DNA of 64,000 nucleotides from Streptomyces carminius (GCF_002794255.1 NZ_PGGW01000017.1:2501-66500), one strand, 5' to 3'; numbered from the stretch's first letter, positions 47,338 through 57,328 are shown. Made by a program: numbers and translations. The notes: generated from the letters alone by a model not told the origin.

Positions 47338-48642
47338 TCAGCCGGCGAGGCGGACCGGGTTGACGATGTCGGCGATGAGCACCAGCAGCGTGAAGCAGAC
47401 GAAGACGCCCGCCACCACGTACGCCACCGGCATCAGCCTGGCCACGTCGAACGGACCGGGGTCGGGGCGTCGCAGGACCCTGGCCAGGCCCCGCCGCACC
47501 GACTCCCACAGGGCGCCCGCGATGTGCCCGCCGTCCAGCGGCAGCAGGGGCAGCATGTTGAACAGGAACAGCGACAGGTTGAAGCCCGCGACCAGGAAGA
47601 GCATCACCGCCACCCGCTGCTCCGCCGGGATCTCCAGGGCGAAGACCTCGCCGCCGACCCGGGCCGCGCCGACCACGCCCATCGGGGAGTCCTGCTCGCG
47701 CTCGGCCCCGGCGAAGGCGGCGTTCCACAGGCCGGGGATCTTCTCCGGCAGCCGCAGCAGGGCCTCCACACCACTGGCCATCATGTCGCCCATCCGGTCG
47801 ACGGCCTGTGGGAAGGACTGCTGGACGACCCCGGTGGCCGGGGAGAAGCCGAGGAAGCCGGTGGTGACGTACTCGCCCTCGACGTAGCCGCCGCGTCCGT
47901 CGGACTTGGCGACCTCGTTCCTCACCAGCTCCGCCTGGAGGACCAGGCGCTCGCCGTCGCGCTCGACGGTCACGGTGGCCGGGCCGATGGTGTCGCGGAT
48001 GCGCTGCTGGAGCTCGCCCCACTCGGCGACCTCCTCCCCGTCGAACGCGACGATGGTGTCGCCGGGCTCGAGGCCGGCGGCCTTGGCCGGGGAGTCCGGG
48101 GCGCTCCCGGGACAGGTGTCGGTCCGCTCCGAGACCCTGATCACGCAGTCGGAGACGGTGGAGACGGTGGTGGTCGTGGTGTTGATGCCGAAGGTCATCA
48201 GCGTGGCCACGAAGATCACCACGGCCAGGATCAGGTTCATGAAGGGGCCGGCGAACATCACGATCACGCGCTTCCAGGGCTTGCGCGTGTAGAACAGCCG
48301 CTTCTCGTCGCCCGGCTTCAGCTCCTCGAAGGCCGCCGCGCGGGCGTCCTCGATCATGCCCCGGAAGGGCGAGGTGGAGCGTTGCCGGATGGCGCCGTCC
48401 TCACCGGGCGGGAACATTCCGATCATGCGGATGTAGCCGCCGAGCGGGATCGCCTTGAGGCCGTACTCCGTCTCGCCCTTCCGCCTCGACCAGATGGTGG
48501 GGCCGAAGCCGACCATGTACTGCGGCACGCGGACACCGAACATCTTGGCCGTGGACAGGTGGCCCAGCTCGTGCCAGGCGATGGAGAACAGCAGGCCGAA
48601 GACGAAGACGGCTATGCCGAGAAGGGTCATCACCATCGTCAT
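47338..48642 (-). CDS. rseP: M50 site-2 protease (RseP/Rip1 type)
   Basis: The 434-residue intramembrane zinc protease cleaves membrane-bound anti-sigma factors or signal peptides. The zinc motif HELGH is at residues 24-28 in the first membrane helix. A PDZ domain ([28 protein letters not shown]) lies in the middle. The third zinc-ligand helix shows [19 protein letters not shown], and four membrane segments are evident. The ATG at 48640-48642 has GGAGG upstream and overlaps the dxr stop by four bases (ATGA), so the two are translationally coupled. The order dxr-rseP-ispG is common in actinomycetes. Confidence 0.96.
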   Translation of the reverse strand: MTMVMTLLGIAVFVFGLLFSIAWHELGHLSTAKMFGVRVPQYMVGFGPTIWSRRKGETEYGLKAIPLGGYIRMIGMFPPGEDGAIRQRSTSPFRGMIEDARAAAFEELKPGDEKRLFYTRKPWKRVIVMFAGPFMNLILAVVIFVATLMTFGINTTTTTVSTVSDCVIRVSERTDTCPGSAPDSPAKAAGLEPGDTIVAFDGEEVAEWGELQQRIRDTIGPATVTVERDGERLVLQAELVRNEVAKSDGRGGYVEGEYVTTGFLGFSPATGVVQQSFPQAVDRMGDMMASGVEALLRLPEKIPGLWNAAFAGAEREQDSPMGVVGAARVGGEVFALEIPAEQRVAVMLFLVAGFNLSLFLFNMLPLLPLDGGHIAGALWESVRRGLARVLRRPDPGPFDVARLMPVAYVVAGVFVCFTLLVLIADIVNPVRLAG

Positions 48643-49973
48643 GCGCGTGCCTCCGCTGTCGCCGTGCCGCCTGTGCCGCCTGTGCTGCCTGCCGCGTCCG
48701 TCCCGGATGCGGTACGTGCGGCGCGTGCCGCCAGTTCACGGGCCCGGGCGCGGGCCCAGCCCTCGGCGTCGAGGACCTCCTCCAGGGTCAGGCCGGTTCC
48801 CTTGGGGGTGCCGTGCTCTCCGACCACTGCGGCGACGGTGTCCACTATGCCGTTGAACGGCAGTCTGCCGGAGAGGAACGCCTCGACGCACTCCTCGTTG
48901 GCGGCGTTGAACACCGCGGGGGCGGTGCCGCCCAGCGCGCCGACGTGGCAGGCCAGGGAGACGGCGGGGAAGGCCTTCTCGTCCAGGGGGAAGAACTCCC
49001 AGTTCATCGCCTTCGACCAGTCGAAGGCGGGGCCGGCCTCGGGCACCCGGTGCGGCCAGCCCAGGCCGAGCGCGATGGGCAGCCGCATGTCGGGCGGGCC
49101 GCACTGGGCGAGGGTGGAGCCGTCGGTGAACTCCACCATCGAGTGAATGTAGGACTGCGGGTGGACGACGACCTCGATGCGCTCGAAGGGGATGTCGTAG
49201 AGCAGGTGGGCCTCGATGACCTCCAGGCCCTTGTTGACCAGGGTCGCCGAGTTGACCGTGATGACCGGGCCCATCGCCCAGGTCGGGTGGGCCAGGGCAG
49301 CGGTGGGGGTGACGTCCGCCAGCTCCTCGCGGGTGCGGCCCCGGAAGGGACCGCCGGAGGCGGTCACCAGCAGTTTGCGGACCTCGGCCCGGGTGCCGCC
49401 CATCAGCGCCTGGAACAGGGCCGAGTGCTCGGAGTCGACGGGGACGATCTGGCCGGGCCGGGCCAGGGCCCGCACCAGCGGACCGCCCACGATCAGCGAC
49501 TCCTTGTTGGCCAGCGCCAGGGCGCGGCCCGCCGCCAGCGCGGCGAGGGTGGGGCGCAGTCCGATGGAGCCGGTGATGCCGTTGAGGACGGTGTGGCACT
49601 GGGAGGCGGCCAGTTCGGTGGCCGCCTCCGGTCCGGCCAGCACCTCGGGCAGCGGCCGCCCCGCCCCGTACCGGGCGCGCAGCGCCGTGCGCAGTTCGCC
49701 GGTCCGCGCCGGGTCGAAGACCGCGACGGTGGCCACGTCCAGCCGGTGGGCCTGCTCGGCCAGCAGCTCCACCCGGCCGCCCGCGGCGGACAGCCCGGTG
49801 ACCCGGAAGCGGTCGGGATTGCTCAGCACCACGTCGACGGCCTGGGTGCCGATCGATCCGGTGGAGCCCAGGATGACGATGTCGCGCGGTCCGTCGGCGG
49901 GGGCGGCACCGTCGGGAGCGTCGGCCGGGTGGCTCAGATGCGGGTCGGCCAGCGGGGCGGGGCTTTCGGTCAT
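48639..49973 (-). CDS. dxr: 1-deoxy-D-xylulose 5-phosphate reductoisomerase
   Basis: Dxr makes MEP from DXP with NADPH. The 444-residue product has an N-terminal extension of about 30 residues, then the nucleotide motif [12 protein letters not shown] (about 33-44). [33 protein letters not shown] and [13 protein letters not shown] follow as the family's metal and substrate segments. The last 25 residues are a Gly/Thr/Ala-rich tail ([19 protein letters not shown]). It lies 60 nt after the ABC permease gene on the same strand and is coupled to rseP. Confidence 0.96.
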   Translation of the reverse strand: MTESPAPLADPHLSHPADAPDGAAPADGPRDIVILGSTGSIGTQAVDVVLSNPDRFRVTGLSAAGGRVELLAEQAHRLDVATVAVFDPARTGELRTALRARYGAGRPLPEVLAGPEAATELAASQCHTVLNGITGSIGLRPTLAALAAGRALALANKESLIVGGPLVRALARPGQIVPVDSEHSALFQALMGGTRAEVRKLLVTASGGPFRGRTREELADVTPTAALAHPTWAMGPVITVNSATLVNKGLEVIEAHLLYDIPFERIEVVVHPQSYIHSMVEFTDGSTLAQCGPPDMRLPIALGLGWPHRVPEAGPAFDWSKAMNWEFFPLDEKAFPAVSLACHVGALGGTAPAVFNAANEECVEAFLSGRLPFNGIVDTVAAVVGEHGTPKGTGLTLEEVLDAEGWARARARELAARAARTASGTDAAGSTGGTGGTATAEARA

Positions 49974-50033
49974 TCCCCCATTGTGTCCGGTCCGCGGGAC
50001 GGACGGTGCCGCCCCCGCCCGTCCCGCGCGGCG

Positions 50034-51584
50034 TCACCCGGTGCGCAGTTCCTCCACCGCCGTGGCGGAGCGCAGGAACAGCAGGGCGAGACCGGTCGCG
50101 GCCAGGACCAGTGCCAGCACGCCCGCGCCCTGGAGCGCGAGGTGGTCCAGGGGCACGGGAACGGCGCGTGTGACCCCGGGGACCTCGACGAACCGGCCGT
50201 GCTCCTCGAAGGAGGCCAGGTCGTCGCAGACGCCGGGGTCGGCGGCCTCGCACACCCACCGCCCGCCGGCACCCTCGGTCACCTCGGTGCCGAACAGCCC
50301 TCGGCCCAGCACGGCGCCCACGGCCGTCGCCAGCAGCACGGCCGGGACCAGCGGGGCCAGCGTCTGCCAGGCCACCGCCCGGCCCAGCACGGAGCGGGGC
50401 ACACCGGCGGCCGTCAGGGCCGCGTGGGTGCGGCGGCGGGCGACGACGGCCTCCGCCACGGCGACCAGCAGCCCGGCGGCGGCGATCACCAGCGCCACGG
50501 CGACGGCCGCGTCCACCAGGTCCATGGTCCTCAGGTAGAAGGGGTCCCCCTCGTACTCGCCCGGTTCCGCCTCACCGGCCGCCCCGGCATCGCGGCGCCA
50601 CACCTCCGCCCGTGCCCGGTCCACGGCCACGAAGTAGGCGCGCAGTGCCGCCGCTCCCGCTCCGAAGACCACGCAGACCAGCAGCGCGGCCTGGGTGCGG
50701 CTGCCGTGCCAGGGGTCGGCGAGCAGCCGCCGGGCGGCCAGCAGCGGGGCCGGGCGCCGGGCGAGGCGGTGCAGCACCCGGCCGGTGGTGTGGGAGATCC
50801 AGCCGGCGCCGAGCACCACGCCCAGGGCGGCGAGGAGGCCGCTCGCGAAGAGCAGGAGGGGCACCGCCTCGTCGGGGAGGACATCGGCGCGCAGTCCCGC
50901 CCCGGTGGCGAGGAACGCGCCGGTGCCGAGCATCAGCAGGATCCCGGACCACGGCCGCGGGGCCCGCTCCCGCCTCGCCTGCCGGACCACCCCGAACGGG
51001 CTCACCACCACGTGGCGCAGCATCGCCGCGGCGACGAGCGCCGCCAGCAGCGGCAGCCCGAGGACGGCGGCGGCCAGCGCGGGGACGGGCGGCAGGACGT
51101 CGGTCGGCAGCGGCAGCCTGCCCTGCGCGTCCGGCAGGTGCAGTACCTCGTGTGCGGCCAGGTAGACGGCGAGCGCCGCGGAGGAGCCCAGCAGGCTCGC
51201 CACGCCCGTCTCGGCGGCGGCGACGGCCACCGCCTGGCGCGGGGTGGCCCCGGCCAGCCGGATCGCGGCGAGCCGCCGGTCGCGGGCGGGCGCGCCGAGC
51301 CGGGCGCACTGCCCGGCCAGGGCCAGCACCGGGATGGTGAGCATCAGCAGGGCGGCGACCACGCCGGGCCGCAGCCCCGGCTCCTGGAGGATCTGCTTGT
51401 TGTACTGGTTGTTCAGGGAGACGCCCGCGTCGGCCCGGGGCCCCGGTTCGGGGATGGCCAGCACGTTCAGCGCGGCGTACACCGCCAGGGCGGCGAGCGC
51501 GGCGCTGAGCGCGGTGAGCACCACCCGCAGGGCGTCGGTGCGCGTCCCGGCCAGGGCCAGGCGCAGCAGCGCGGCGGGCCTCAC
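50034..51584 (-). CDS. FtsX-like ABC transporter permease
   Basis: The 516-residue membrane protein has about eight hydrophobic segments in two halves, each with an FtsX-like layout. LALAGTRTDALRVVLTALSAALAALAVYAAL is at the N-terminus and large outer loops separate the segments. One outer loop contains two Cys (WVCEAADPGVCDDL). [37 protein letters not shown] is typical of MacB/FtsX exporters. The GTG start overlaps the ATPase stop (GTGA), so the two subunits are made together. The substrate is unknown; PadR control suggests an exported toxic or peptide compound. Confidence 0.9.
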   Translation of the reverse strand: MRPAALLRLALAGTRTDALRVVLTALSAALAALAVYAALNVLAIPEPGPRADAGVSLNNQYNKQILQEPGLRPGVVAALLMLTIPVLALAGQCARLGAPARDRRLAAIRLAGATPRQAVAVAAAETGVASLLGSSAALAVYLAAHEVLHLPDAQGRLPLPTDVLPPVPALAAAVLGLPLLAALVAAAMLRHVVVSPFGVVRQARRERAPRPWSGILLMLGTGAFLATGAGLRADVLPDEAVPLLLFASGLLAALGVVLGAGWISHTTGRVLHRLARRPAPLLAARRLLADPWHGSRTQAALLVCVVFGAGAAALRAYFVAVDRARAEVWRRDAGAAGEAEPGEYEGDPFYLRTMDLVDAAVAVALVIAAAGLLVAVAEAVVARRRTHAALTAAGVPRSVLGRAVAWQTLAPLVPAVLLATAVGAVLGRGLFGTEVTEGAGGRWVCEAADPGVCDDLASFEEHGRFVEVPGVTRAVPVPLDHLALQGAGVLALVLAATGLALLFLRSATAVEELRTG

Positions 51585-52288
51585 CGGCGACCCCCTGCCG
51601 TACCGGCCGATATGTCGGCACCGAGGCCGGTGACGTCCACGGTGCCGTCCCGCAGGACGATCTCACGGTCGGCGTAGGCGGCGACCGCGGGCTCGTGGGT
51701 GACGAGGACGACGCTGGTGTGCTGCTCCCGGGCGACCCTGGTGAGCTGGCCGAGCAGCCGCTCGCCGGCCAGCGCGTCCAGCGCACCGGTGGGCTCGTCG
51801 GCGAAGAGCACCCTCGGCTCGGTGACCAGGGCCCGCGCCGCGGCGCACCGCTGCTGCTGGCCGCCGGACATCGCACCGGGCCTCACGTCGGCGACGTCCG
51901 CCACGTCCAGCCGCTCCAGCCAGTTCAGCGCGGCGGTGCGGGCCTCGCGCCGGCCCTTCCCGGCCAGCAGCAGCGGCAGGGCGACGTTCTCGGCCGCCGT
52001 CAGCTCCGCGACGAGCTGCCCGAACTGGAACAGCACCCCGAACTCGGTGCGCCGCAGCCGGGAGCGGTCCGCCTCCGAGCGGGCGTCGAGGCGCTGCCCC
52101 CCGTACAGCACCTCACCCGCGTCGGGGCGGAGGATGCCCGCCAGGCAGTGCAGCAGCGTGGACTTGCCGCAGCCGCTGGGACCGGTGACGGCGAGGATCT
52201 CCGCCTCGGCGAGTTCCAGGGTGACGCCGCGGAGTGCGGGCGTGGGTCCGTAGGACCTCACGAGGCCACGGGCCTGTAGGAGCGTCAT
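51581..52288 (-). CDS. ABC transporter ATP-binding protein
   Basis: The 235-residue ATPase is of the LolD/MacB type. Walker A is GPSGCGKST (about 36-44), the Q-loop is FQFGQ, the signature reads MSGGQQQRCAAARAL, Walker B is VLFADEPTGALD and the switch His is VTHEP. The ATG at 52286-52288 overlaps the padR stop (ATGA) and its own stop overlaps the permease start. PadR, ATPase and permease thus form one tightly coupled operon. Confidence 0.95.
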   Translation of the reverse strand: MTLLQARGLVRSYGPTPALRGVTLELAEAEILAVTGPSGCGKSTLLHCLAGILRPDAGEVLYGGQRLDARSEADRSRLRRTEFGVLFQFGQLVAELTAAENVALPLLLAGKGRREARTAALNWLERLDVADVADVRPGAMSGGQQQRCAAARALVTEPRVLFADEPTGALDALAGERLLGQLTRVAREQHTSVVLVTHEPAVAAYADREIVLRDGTVDVTGLGADISAGTAGGRR

Positions 52289-52824
52289 GAGCGCACCTCC
52301 CGGTGCAGGTCGGCGACGCGCTCCAGCGTGGTCCGCAGCCAGCGCAGGTCGGCGTCGAGGTGGGCGATGGCGAAGTCGGCGGCGACCACGTCGGCCAGGG
52401 ATGCCTCCGGGTCGGTCTTGACGGCGGTCAGCTCGCGCAGCCGGTCGGTGTGCGCCTGCCGCTGGGCGGTGAGGTAGCCGCGGGCCTGGTCGACGCCGTC
52501 CACCAGGAGGGCGACGACGACCTTGGCGAGCAGGGTGCTGCTGACGTACGGGGCCGGGGTCTCGACCGCTCCCAGCCACTCGCGGAGCCTGGCCCGTCCG
52601 GTGTCGGTGAGGGCGAACTCGGTGCGGTCCGGCCCGCCCTCGCGGCTCTGGCCCCGCCGCTCCACCAGGCCGTCGCGTTCCAGGCGGCCGAGCGTGCCGT
52701 AGACCTGGCCGAAGGCGAGCGGCCTGGCCCTGGGGAAGCGCTGGTCGTGCGTCTTCTTCAAGTCGTAGCCGTGCAGCGGCCCGGCGGCCAGCAGTGCGAG
52801 CAGGACATGGGCGGCGGGCGACAT
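52285..52824 (-). CDS. PadR family transcriptional regulator
   Basis: The 179-residue repressor has the PadR winged helix (HVLLALLAAGPLHGYDLKKTHD, FGQVYGTLGRLERDGLVERRG, RTEFALTDTGRARLREWL). A C-terminal helical dimerisation domain (about 110-179) follows. The ATG at 52822-52824 is immediately downstream of a large inverted repeat and has no good ribosome binding site, so it may be leaderless or weakly translated. As the first gene of the ABC operon it probably represses itself and the exporter. Confidence 0.93.
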   Translation of the reverse strand: MSPAAHVLLALLAAGPLHGYDLKKTHDQRFPRARPLAFGQVYGTLGRLERDGLVERRGQSREGGPDRTEFALTDTGRARLREWLGAVETPAPYVSSTLLAKVVVALLVDGVDQARGYLTAQRQAHTDRLRELTAVKTDPEASLADVVAADFAIAHLDADLRWLRTTLERVADLHREVRS

Positions 52825-52859
52825 GACGCCGACTATTCCCTGAAAGAATAGCCGGCGTC
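52825..52859. promoter_or_regulatory. Probable PadR operator
   Basis: Inverted arms GACGCCGACTATTC (52825-52838) and GAATAGCCGGCGTC (52846-52859) match at 13 of 14 positions around a 7-bp centre and abut the padR start codon. The AT-rich inner part could hold a -10 box. Confidence 0.75.
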
Positions 52860-52943
52860 AAGCCGCTCAGCCCGGCGGGCCCGTGCGGCAGGACCGCGGG
52901 AAACCCCGTTGCCGCCCCGCCGGGGACGCGCCAGACTGCCGCG

Positions 52944-53471
52944 GTGCTGATCCGACGCGAGCGCCCCGACGACCTCCCCGCCGTGACCGCCGTGACCGGC
53001 GCGGCCTTCGCCGGCCGGGCCCGGACGCCCGTTCCGGTGGAGGTCACCCTGCTGGACGAACTGCGCGGCTGTGACGGGTGGCTGCCCGCGCTGTCGCTGG
53101 TGGCCGAGGGCGCGGACGGGAAGGTGACCGGGCATGTGGTGTGCACCCGCGGCCGCGTCGGGGAGCGGCCCGCACTGGGTCTGGGGCCGCTGAGCGTGCA
53201 CCCCGGTCACCAGCGGCGCGGCGTCGGCTCGGCGCTGGTCCACACCGTGCTGGGTGCGGCCGACGCTCTCGGCGAGCCGCTGGTGGCGCTGCTGGGCGAG
53301 CCCGCGTACTACGGCCGGTTCGGCTTCCGGGCGGCCGCGGAGTACGGCATCACCCCGCCCGATCCCGCCTGGGGGCGGTACTTCCAGGTCCGTACGCTGA
53401 CCGCGTACGGTCCGGAGGACCCCGCACCGCGCGGCACCTTCGCCTACGCCGAGCCCTTCGGCCGGGTGTGA
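52944..53471 (+). CDS. GNAT family N-acetyltransferase (YhbS-like)
   Basis: The 175-residue product begins MLIRRERPDDLPAVTAVTGAAF. It has LGPLSVHPGHQRRGVGSALVHTVL (acetyl-CoA loop HQRRGVGS) and the YhbS-type LLGEPAYYGRFGFRAAAEYGI, ending with FAYAEPFGRV. The start is GTG 52944. It is divergent from padR, with about 85 bp between the operator and this gene, so PadR might also affect it. Its stop overlaps the possible GTG start of the hydrolase gene. The substrate is unknown. Confidence 0.9.
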   Translation: MLIRRERPDDLPAVTAVTGAAFAGRARTPVPVEVTLLDELRGCDGWLPALSLVAEGADGKVTGHVVCTRGRVGERPALGLGPLSVHPGHQRRGVGSALVHTVLGAADALGEPLVALLGEPAYYGRFGFRAAAEYGITPPDPAWGRYFQVRTLTAYGPEDPAPRGTFAYAEPFGRV

Positions 53472-54279
53472 GCGGAAGCACCGTGATCGAGACGCGAAGC
53501 GCCCCGTACCACGAGGCCGGCGGCGAACTGCTGGACGTCCACCGGCCCGCCCGTCCGCCGGGCCACGGCGCCGCCCCCACCGTCCCGCCGTGGCACGGCA
53601 GAGGCCCGGGCGAGCGGGACGTGCTCGCGCCGCTCGCCCGGGAGGCCGCCGCCCCGGGGCTGGTGGTCGTGGTGCCCGACTGGCGCCCGGACGCGCCCGA
53701 CGGCGGCTGGGGGCATCCGCGGGCGTCGGTACGGTTCGTCCGGGAGCGGGCGGGCGACTTCGGTGGCGACACCGGCCGGATCGTGCCGACGGGCTGGTCA
53801 CTGGGCGCGTACCCCGCGCCGAGCGCTGCGGTCCGGCCCGGACTGGTGGACGGGTGGCGGCCCGCGGCGGCCGCCGGGATCGCGGGCCGGTACCTCTGGG
53901 AGCGCCCGGAGACGGGCCTGCGGGACCTGCGGGAGGAACTGGCGGCGGAATCGGTCCCCCGGTCCCCGTCCAACTGGTGCACGGCGGCGCCGACGGCATC
54001 GCGGCCGTCCACCACTCGCGGGACTTCGTGCCCGTCCTCCGCGGCCGGGGCTGGCCGGTGGCCTGTACCGAGACCGGGTCCGACCACGCGGGCGTGGTGC
54101 TGACCGAGTACGACCCCGCTCTGGGGCGCCGCGTCCCGGCCCGGAGCGCGGCGGCCCCGGCCGCCCGTCAGCCGATGCGGCGGTGGACGTCCGGGGCGGT
54201 GGACGGGCCCGGAGCGGCCTCGGCGATCCAGGGGCCGGGGACGGACGGGTCCAGAACGCCTTCCTCCAGCCAGGTGTAG
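53468..54279 (+). CDS. Alpha/beta hydrolase, frameshifted in a C-run at 53956-53960
   Basis: The first frame encodes an alpha/beta hydrolase N-terminal part: LLDVHRPARP, LVVVVPDWRPDAPDGGW and the nucleophile elbow PTGWSLGA (GxSxG). After SVP it loses sense. The next frame continues VPVQLVHGGADGIAAVHHSRDFVPVLRGRGWPV and SDHAGVVL, supplying the acid and His regions. One extra C in the five-C run at 53956-53960 restores the frame (SVPPVPVQLVHGG). The start is GTG 53468, overlapping the GNAT stop, or GTG 53483. The restored frame runs to 54279, overlapping the acyl-CoA dehydrogenase 3' end by about 110 bp, so its true end is uncertain. Confidence 0.7.
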
Positions 54280-56084
54280 ACACCGCCGAGCACGCCGCGG
54301 ACGACCTGGCGGTCGACGTCGTCGGTGTTGGCCCACAGTCGGCCGAAGAGCTCCTCGGCGCGGAGGCGGGCCTGACGGCAGAAGGCGTCGGCGAGCTGGT
54401 AGGCGGCACGGCCGTCGGCACCGTCGGCACGCAGCATCTCCGCCCGCACGCAGGCGGCGCTCATCGCGAACAGCTCGGCGCCGATGTCCACGATCCGCCC
54501 CAGGAAGGCCTGCCTGCGTTCCAGGCCGCCCTGCCAGCGGGCCATGCCGGCGAAGGTGGCGCGGGCCAGCCGGCGGCAGGCGCGCTCCACGTAGCGCAGA
54601 TGGACCGCCAGGTCGCGGTGGCCGGCCGGCCGGAACTCCCGGTAGCTGCCGGGCAGCTGCCCCGGACCGGCGAGCAGTGTCGGCAGCCAGCGGGCGTAGA
54701 AACCGCCGGCCCGGGCGGCGGCCCGGGCCTTGTCGGCCGGGGAGGCGTCCGGATCGACCAGGTCGCCGGCGACCGACAGATGGGCGTCGACGGCCTCCCG
54801 GGCGATGAACAGCCGCATGATCTCCGAGGACCCCTCGAAGATCCGGTTGATGCGCAGATCGCGCAGCAGCTGCTCGGCCGGTACGCCGCGCTCGCCCCGG
54901 GCGGCGAGGGAGTCGGCGGTCTCGAAGCCGCGCCCGCCCCGGATCTGGACCAGTTCGTCGGCCATCCGGTACGCCGCCTCCGAGGCGTGGAGCTTGGCGA
55001 GGGCGGCCTCGATGCGGATGTCGTTGCGGTCGTCGTCGGCCAGCTGGGAGGAGAGTTCGAGAACGGCCTCCAGGGCGAAGGTGGTCGCGGCGATGAAGGA
55101 GATCTTGGTGCCGACGGCCTCGTGGCGGGCGATCGGCCTGCCCCACTGCTCACGGGCCGCGGACCACTCGCGGGCGATCCTCAGGCACCACTTGCCCGCG
55201 CCGGCGCACATCGCGGGCAGGGAGAGACGTCCGGTGTTGAGGGTGGTCAGCGCGATCCGCAGGCCGGCGCCCTCGGGGCCGACGCGGTTGGCCGCCGGGA
55301 CGCGGACCCGGTGGAATCGGGTGACCCCGTTCTCGATGCCGCGCAGGCCCATGAAGGCGTTGCGCCGCTCCACGGTGATGCCCGCGGAGCCGGCCTCGAC
55401 GACGAAGGCGGTGATGCCGCCGGGGTGCCCCTCACAGGCCGGCACGCGCGCCATGACGACGAGCAGGTCGGCGATGACGCCGTTGGTGGTCCACAGCTTC
55501 ACGCCGTCCAGGACGTAGCTGTCGCCCTCGGGCACGGCGGTGGTGGCCAGCCGGGCCGGGTCGGAGCCGACGTCCGGTTCGGTGAGCAGGAAGGCGGAGA
55601 TGTCGGTGGTGGCGCAGCGCGGCAGGAAGGCCTCCCTCTGCTCCTCGGTGCCGAACCGCGCCAGCGGCTGGGGGACGCCGATGGACTGGTGGGCCGAGAG
55701 CAGCGCGCCGAGGGCGGGGCTGGCGGAGGCGACCAGGGCCAGTGCCCGGTTGTAGTGGAGCTGGCTCAGCCCCAGGCCGCCGTAGCGCCGGTCGATCTTC
55801 ATGCCGAGCGCGCCGATGGCCTTGAGTCCCTTGATCACCTCGTCGGGGACGCGGCCCTCGCGTTCGATGCGGGGGCCGTCCACCGAGGTCTCGCAGAACT
55901 CCCGCAGCCCGGCGAGGAACTCCTCGCCGCGGCGGGCGGCCGTGGCCCCGGGCCGGGGGTGGGGGTGCACCAGGTCGAGGCGGAGACGGCCCAGGAAAAG
56001 CTCCCTGGCGAAGCTCGGCCTGCGCCAGTGCTGCTCCCGGGCGGCCTCGGCCACCTGTCGTGCCTCACGCTCGGAGACGGTCAT
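54168..56084 (-). CDS. Acyl-CoA dehydrogenase (long form)
   Basis: The 638-residue FAD enzyme probably starts beta-oxidation or a related desaturation. The core has LTEPDVGSDPARLATTA (FAD-binding), LWTTNGVIADLLVVMARV, GLRGIENGVTRFHRVRVP and the RGGRGFE and NRIFEGSSEIMRLFI motifs, the latter in the catalytic Glu region. A C-terminal helical extension of about 180 residues makes it VLCAD-like in length. The ATG at 56082-56084 has GAGGTGAG upstream; an earlier GTG is less likely. It is divergent from lacI, and one LacI-type operator lies about 110 bp from its start. Confidence 0.92.
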   Translation of the reverse strand: MTVSEREARQVAEAAREQHWRRPSFARELFLGRLRLDLVHPHPRPGATAARRGEEFLAGLREFCETSVDGPRIEREGRVPDEVIKGLKAIGALGMKIDRRYGGLGLSQLHYNRALALVASASPALGALLSAHQSIGVPQPLARFGTEEQREAFLPRCATTDISAFLLTEPDVGSDPARLATTAVPEGDSYVLDGVKLWTTNGVIADLLVVMARVPACEGHPGGITAFVVEAGSAGITVERRNAFMGLRGIENGVTRFHRVRVPAANRVGPEGAGLRIALTTLNTGRLSLPAMCAGAGKWCLRIAREWSAAREQWGRPIARHEAVGTKISFIAATTFALEAVLELSSQLADDDRNDIRIEAALAKLHASEAAYRMADELVQIRGGRGFETADSLAARGERGVPAEQLLRDLRINRIFEGSSEIMRLFIAREAVDAHLSVAGDLVDPDASPADKARAAARAGGFYARWLPTLLAGPGQLPGSYREFRPAGHRDLAVHLRYVERACRRLARATFAGMARWQGGLERRQAFLGRIVDIGAELFAMSAACVRAEMLRADGADGRAAYQLADAFCRQARLRAEELFGRLWANTDDVDRQVVRGVLGGVYTWLEEGVLDPSVPGPWIAEAAPGPSTAPDVHRRIG

Positions 56085-56193
56085 CTCGGGCTCACCTCGC
56101 ACTGCCGACGGATGCCGGTCAGCCCTGTTTACCCGTTTGAGGGCTTATGTAACTCATGTCGCTTATCGTAGAACCGGTTACTACCGGCCAGTT

Positions 56194-56203
56194 GAAGCGC
56201 TTC
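56194..56203. promoter_or_regulatory. LacI-type operator 1
   Basis: GAAGCGCTTC within TTGAAGCGCTTCGAC has the central-CG palindrome bound by LacI/GalR repressors. It lies between the acyl-CoA dehydrogenase and lacI genes. Confidence 0.8.
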
Positions 56204-56273
56204 GACGCCCCGACGCGCTGCATCTGGACAGCTAGTGGGGGCCGGTCTAGGGTCGGTCCGCAGATCCACTGTC

Positions 56274-56283
56274 GAAGCGCTTC
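56274..56283. promoter_or_regulatory. LacI-type operator 2
   Basis: GAAGCGCTTC lies in the context GTCGAAGCGCTTCACC, 31 bp before the lacI GTG and exactly 80 bp (about 7.6 turns) from operator 1. This suits autoregulation. Confidence 0.85.
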
Positions 56284-56314
56284 ACCAATCGCTCCCGCAC
56301 CGCCTGGAGGACCC

Positions 56315-57328
56315 GTGGTCACTCTCGCCGAGGTCGCCCGGCACGCCGGGGTCTCCGCCAGCACCGTGAGCTACGTCCTCAGCGGCAAGCGTTCCATCTC
56401 GGCCGCCACCCGGGAGCGGGTCGAGGAGAGCATCAGGGAACTGGGCTACCACCCCAACGCGGGCGCGCGGGCGCTGGCCAGCAGCAGGTCGAACATCATC
56501 GCGCTGATGATGCCGCTGCGCACCGACATGTACGTGCCGGTGATGATGGAGATCGCGCTGGCCGTCGCCACCACCGCACGCTCCCACGACCACGACGTGC
56601 TGCTGCTGACCGGCGAGGAGGGCACGGCCGCGGTACGCCGGGTGGCGGGCAGCGGACTGGCCGACGCGATGATCCTGATGGACGTCGAGCTGGACGACGC
56701 CCGGCTGCCGCTGCTGCGCGAGACCGGGCGTCCGGCCGTACTGATCGGCGTCCCCACCGACGCCACCGGGCTCACCTGCGTCGACCTGGACTTCACCGCC
56801 ACCGGCGCGCTGTGCGTGGAGCACCTGGCCGAACTGGGCCACCGCGATGTCGCGGTCGTCGGCGAGGCGGCCGCCGTCTACGAGCGGCACACCGGCTTCG
56901 CCGAGCGGACCCGGGACGGGCTGCGCACCCGCGCCGCCGAGCTGGGCGTGCGGCTGCTGCACCGCCCCTGCGAGGGCAGCTACGCGGCGATGGCCGGGAC
57001 CCTCGCCCGCATCCTCGACGAGCGGCCCGGCACCACCGGCTTCGTCGTGCAGAACGAGGCCGCCATCGACCCGCTGCTGAGCCTGCTGCGCCGGCAGGGC
57101 AGGGCCGTCCCCGAGGACGTCTCGGTGATCGCCGTCTGCCCCGACCAGGTGGCCGCCCAGGCGTCCGTACGGCTGACCTCGGTGGCCATACCGGCTCACG
57201 AGATGGGGCGCCGGGCGGTGGAGCTGGTGATGGCCAAGGTGCGCGGCGAGCGGGAGGAGCGGCTCGAGCTGCTGCCGCCCCGGCTGACCGTGCGGGCCAG
57301 CTCGGGCCCGGCCCCCGGCCGGCCCTGA
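56315..57328 (+). CDS. LacI family transcriptional regulator
   Basis: The 337-residue repressor starts VTLAEVARHAGVSASTVSYVLSGKRSISAATRERVEESIRELGYHPNAGARALASSRS, a complete LacI helix-turn-helix and hinge helix. A periplasmic-binding-protein-like effector domain follows (NIIALMMPLRTDMYVPVMMEIALAV, LTCVDLDFTATGALCVEHLAELGHRDVAVVG). The GTG at 56315 has TGGAGG just upstream. It precedes a GH31 glycosidase by 57 nt, so they are likely co-transcribed. Four copies of one operator in the island support a local regulon induced by a sugar. Confidence 0.95.
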   Translation: MVTLAEVARHAGVSASTVSYVLSGKRSISAATRERVEESIRELGYHPNAGARALASSRSNIIALMMPLRTDMYVPVMMEIALAVATTARSHDHDVLLLTGEEGTAAVRRVAGSGLADAMILMDVELDDARLPLLRETGRPAVLIGVPTDATGLTCVDLDFTATGALCVEHLAELGHRDVAVVGEAAAVYERHTGFAERTRDGLRTRAAELGVRLLHRPCEGSYAAMAGTLARILDERPGTTGFVVQNEAAIDPLLSLLRRQGRAVPEDVSVIAVCPDQVAAQASVRLTSVAIPAHEMGRRAVELVMAKVRGEREERLELLPPRLTVRASSGPAPGRP

